Shown here: positions 62,034 to 64,000 of the stretch, one piece after another
Position numbering within the stretch: position 1 is the first letter of the stretch
Layout: each line of letters begins with the position of its first letter
NCBI GenBank assembly: GCA_003164675.1
Contig: PLTX01000060.1
Location: 1-64,000, forward strand
Length of the DNA: 64,000 bases
Reading direction: 5' to 3'
Source: Verrucomicrobiota bacterium
Lineage (GTDB): Bacteria > Verrucomicrobiota > Verrucomicrobiia > Palsa-1439
Program-made: the position numbers and the translations under genes
Notes under the pieces: generated by a model
The model's database searches: none
What the model was told of the DNA's origin: nothing
Seen by the model: only the letters and a program-made list of their open reading frames with translations

Positions 62034-63128
62034 CTAATTGGCGGGGCCGCACGCGGGACGCGCGGGCCGAGTGGTTTCACCCACCTCGCGGAAGTAGCGG
62101 CGTTGGAAGTACAGGGCGACGTTCACCAGGACGATGAGGGCGGGAACCTCGATGAGCGGGCCAATCACCGCGGCGAACGCCACGCCGGAGTTGATGCCAA
62201 ACACGGCGACGGCCACGGCGATGGCGAGTTCGAAGTTGTTGCTGGCGGCGGTGAAGGACAGGGTGGCGGTCTGGGAGTAATCAGCGCCGATTTTCCTGCC
62301 GAGCCAGAAGCTGACGAGAAACATCACGACGAAGTAGATCAGGAGCGGCACGGCGATGCGCAGCACGTCCAGCGGGATGCGGACAATCCGGTCGCCTTTG
62401 AGGCTGAACATTACGAGGATGGTGAACAGCAGCGCGATGAGCGTGATGGGGCTGATGCGGGGGATGAACGATTTCTCATACCATTCGCGGCCCTTGGTGT
62501 TCAGGCCGACGAACCGGCTGATCATGCCCGCCAGAAATGGGATGCCGAGATAGACGAACACGCTCCGGGCGATCTGGCTCATGCTCACGTCGACCACGCT
62601 GCCGTGCAGGCCGAACAGCGGCGGCAGTTTGGTGATGAACACCCACGCGAACAGGCTGTAGAACAGCACCTGAAACACGCTGTTGAACGCGACCAGCCCG
62701 GCGCAGTATTCGGTGTCGCCTTTTGCGAGTTCGTTCCAGACGATGACCATTGCGATGCAGCGGGCAAGCCCGATCAGGATCAGGCCGACCATGTACTCCG
62801 GGTAATTGTGGAGAAAGAGGAGTGCCAAGGCGAACATTAGCACGGGGCCGATCACCCAGTTTTGGACGAGCGACAGGCCGAGGATTTTCCAGTTGCGGAA
62901 CACGTCGCCGAGTTCCTCGTATTTCACTTTCGCCAGCGGCGGGTACATCATCAGGATCAGGCCGGCGGCGATAGGGATGTTGGTGGTGCCGACTTGGAAC
63001 CGGTTGATAAACGACTGGGTGCCCGGGACGAAATAGCCGAGCGCCACGCCCGTGCCCATCGCCAGAAAAATCCAGAGTGTCAGGTAGCGGTCCAGAAATG
63101 AAAGTTTGCCAGTGATTCCCTTGCTCAT
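62034..63128 (-). CDS. acr3: Arsenite efflux permease Acr3
   Basis: A 364-residue, ten-helix member of the ACR3 family. The essential Cys is in [18 protein letters not shown] (about residue 123), and the conserved [17 protein letters not shown] is near 290. It extrudes arsenite (and possibly antimonite) using the proton gradient. It is the last gene of the arsM-arsR-acr3 operon, separated from arsR by about 180 bases that include an inverted-repeat element. Confidence 0.93.
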   Translation of the reverse strand: MSKGITGKLSFLDRYLTLWIFLAMGTGVALGYFVPGTQSFINRFQVGTTNIPIAAGLILMMYPPLAKVKYEELGDVFRNWKILGLSLVQNWVIGPVLMFALALLFLHNYPEYMVGLILIGLARCIAMVIVWNELAKGDTEYCAGLVAFNSVFQVLFYSLFAWVFITKLPPLFGLHGSVVDVSMSQIARSVFVYLGIPFLAGMISRFVGLNTKGREWYEKSFIPRISPITLIALLFTILVMFSLKGDRIVRIPLDVLRIAVPLLIYFVVMFLVSFWLGRKIGADYSQTATLSFTAASNNFELAIAVAVAVFGINSGVAFAAVIGPLIEVPALIVLVNVALYFQRRYFREVGETTRPARPACGPAN

Positions 63129-63206
63129 ATCAGGTGTGCTTTCTTTGGGTCAGGCGATGTTGCCACCACCCGCGAGTATTCCATTACGGTTCATTCGGTT
63201 AGTTGC

Positions 63207-63282
63207 TGGAGGGCGAGCCTCCCGGCGAGCCGAAGTGAGATGCGTGGCATGGGGGACGGCTCGGCAGGAGCCTCGCCCTCCA
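63207..63282. repeat. 76-base inverted-repeat element between arsR and acr3
   Basis: Starts TGGAGGGCGAG and ends CTCGCCCTCCA, perfectly inverted over 11 bases. An inner pair GGCGAGCC ... GGCTCGGC extends the stem. It has the size and layout of a non-autonomous palindromic element. Its position inside the operon could cause partial termination or mRNA stabilisation. Confidence 0.75.
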
Positions 63283-63310
63283 AATGAAGGCTGTCGCTGC
63301 ACCTGTATCA

Positions 63311-63646
63311 TCATTGGCACTTCACGCGGGGTAATTTTCGCCCACGCGCGCTGTCGCGCTGGAGGAAGTCGATGTTGGAAAAACAACCGTTTACGCAGCG
63401 GAGCAGGGAGGCGTGGACGCTGTTCCGGGGTTTGGCGAGGCCGTACATGGCCCATTTGCCGCACTTGCTCACGTTGACGAGTCCCGATCGGCGCAGGTAG
63501 GCGAGGTGCCGGGAAATCCGTGGCTGCGGCACGCGGAGAATCGCCTGGAACTCGCAGACGCAGTGGTCGCGCTGCGCCAACAGGTTCAAGATGCGCAGGC
63601 GGGTCTCGTCGGAGAAGGCTTTGAACAATTGGTTGGGCTTATCCAT
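63311..63646 (-). CDS. arsR: ArsR family arsenic-responsive repressor
   Basis: A 111-residue winged-helix metal sensor. ALRILNLL-like start (SDETRLRILNLLAQ), the metal-binding pair Cys-x-Cys in DHCVCEFQ (about 28-32), and the recognition helix QPRISRHLAYLRRSGLV. A further Cys pair (LLRCVNGCF, near 83-88) might add a third ligand. It represses the operon and releases DNA on binding arsenite. Its start overlaps the end of arsM by eight bases. Confidence 0.92.
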   Translation of the reverse strand: MDKPNQLFKAFSDETRLRILNLLAQRDHCVCEFQAILRVPQPRISRHLAYLRRSGLVNVSKCGKWAMYGLAKPRNSVHASLLRCVNGCFSNIDFLQRDSARGRKLPRVKCQ

Positions 63647-64000
63647 GGCTGGCGGGTTTGCGTGCGGAGACTTCGAGACTCGTGATGTAATCGGCCGGCG
63701 AACTGCCGGCGGGCAGCTTTTCGATGATTTGCCGGTACAGCGGGTCTTTCCAATCGGACATCGCGGTCACATAGTCCGTCTTTGACTTGAGTCGAACGTC
63801 CACCAGCCCGGCGGCCAGCGCCAGGCGCTCGGTTTCCTCGGCGAGCACGGCCCCGGCCACGCAACCGACCAGGGACGCGACGATTTCGAGCACCGCCGCC
63901 GGCAATGGCTTGAGCAACGCGATGTCCGAGACGGCCACGCGTCCGCCCGGCTTGAGCACGCGCGCCATCTCACGCCAGACCTGCGGTTTGTCCGGCGACA
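63639..64000 (-). CDS. arsM: Arsenite methyltransferase ArsM, C-terminal part (cut by window end)
   Basis: The frame enters from the right edge as SPDKPQVWREMARVLKPGGR, typical of ArsM-type SAM methyltransferases, and continues with VAVSDIALLKPLP, VGCVAGAVLAEET (a conserved Cys) and the C-terminal RLKSKTDYVTAMSDW region. It adds methyl groups to As(III). The SAM-binding half lies beyond the window. It is upstream of arsR in the same operon. Confidence 0.85.
   Translation of the reverse strand, partial: SPDKPQVWREMARVLKPGGRVAVSDIALLKPLPAAVLEIVASLVGCVAGAVLAEETERLALAAGLVDVRLKSKTDYVTAMSDWKDPLYRQIIEKLPAGSSPADYITSLEVSARKPASHG

Overview
The window looks like a chromosomal segment of a Gram-negative, G+C-rich bacterium, most likely a member of Verrucomicrobiota (Pedosphaera/Limisphaera-like). 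The reasons are lipid A and LPS genes (lpxK, a heptosyltransferase), three PEP-CTERM proteins, three TMTC-like membrane glycosyltransferases with C-terminal TPRs, prepilins cleaved at an Ala-Phe junction, and intergenic space filled with short palindromic repeats. The phylum assignment is inference: no rRNA or other strong phylogenetic marker is present. No tRNA, rRNA, CRISPR array, transposase, integrase or phage gene was seen.

Layout. 0-1 kb: a small membrane protein and a doubtful ORF. 1-9.3 kb: a lipid-degradation run on the + strand (cNMP-binding/P-loop/patatin fusion, PaaK-like CoA ligase, dienelactone hydrolase, thiolase, FadB-type fusion, YqgE/AlgH). 9.3-21.7 kb: three TMTC-like glycosyltransferase/TPR paralogues (the third frameshifted), two convergent secreted OB-fold paralogues with an intact and a decayed receiver domain nearby, a STAS-like protein, tadA, a DUF1737 protein, ygfZ and a secreted cyclophilin. 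21.9-28.7 kb: two PEP-CTERM proteins, an STT3-like membrane glycosyltransferase, a secreted 5'-nucleotidase-like enzyme and a double OB-fold exported protein.

28.9-40.7 kb: a type IV pilus / type II secretion-like cluster on the + strand: inner-membrane platform (PilC/GspF), NtrC-type regulator, twin small pilins, PilM, PilN-, PilO- and PilP-like proteins, secretin, two minor prepilins, a PilX-like protein and a membrane-anchored accessory protein. No PilB/PilT ATPase or prepilin peptidase lies in the window. 41.6-50.8 kb: an M50/CBS protease overlapping tail-to-tail with a CCA-adding enzyme that carries an in-frame 84-nt insertion, a U32 family protein, a flippase-like membrane protein, a TIM-barrel epimerase, ribosomal protein bS21 with a TTG start, and a secreted protein of unknown function. 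50.8-61.8 kb: compact UvrC, PadR regulator with two matching palindromes, the envelope operon lpxK-heptosyltransferase-murJ, a third PEP-CTERM gene with clear promoter and terminator, RNase R, and an anchored HExxH protein. 62-64 kb: arsenic operon arsM (cut by the window end)-arsR-acr3.

The most unusual signal is the non-coding layer. At least seven kinds of short palindromic or terminal-inverted-repeat element sit between genes; one has entered the reading frame of an essential tRNA-processing gene without breaking it, and another is directly upstream of uvrC. Two decayed response-regulator remnants and a one-base frameshift in a large glycosyltransferase also point to active gene turnover.
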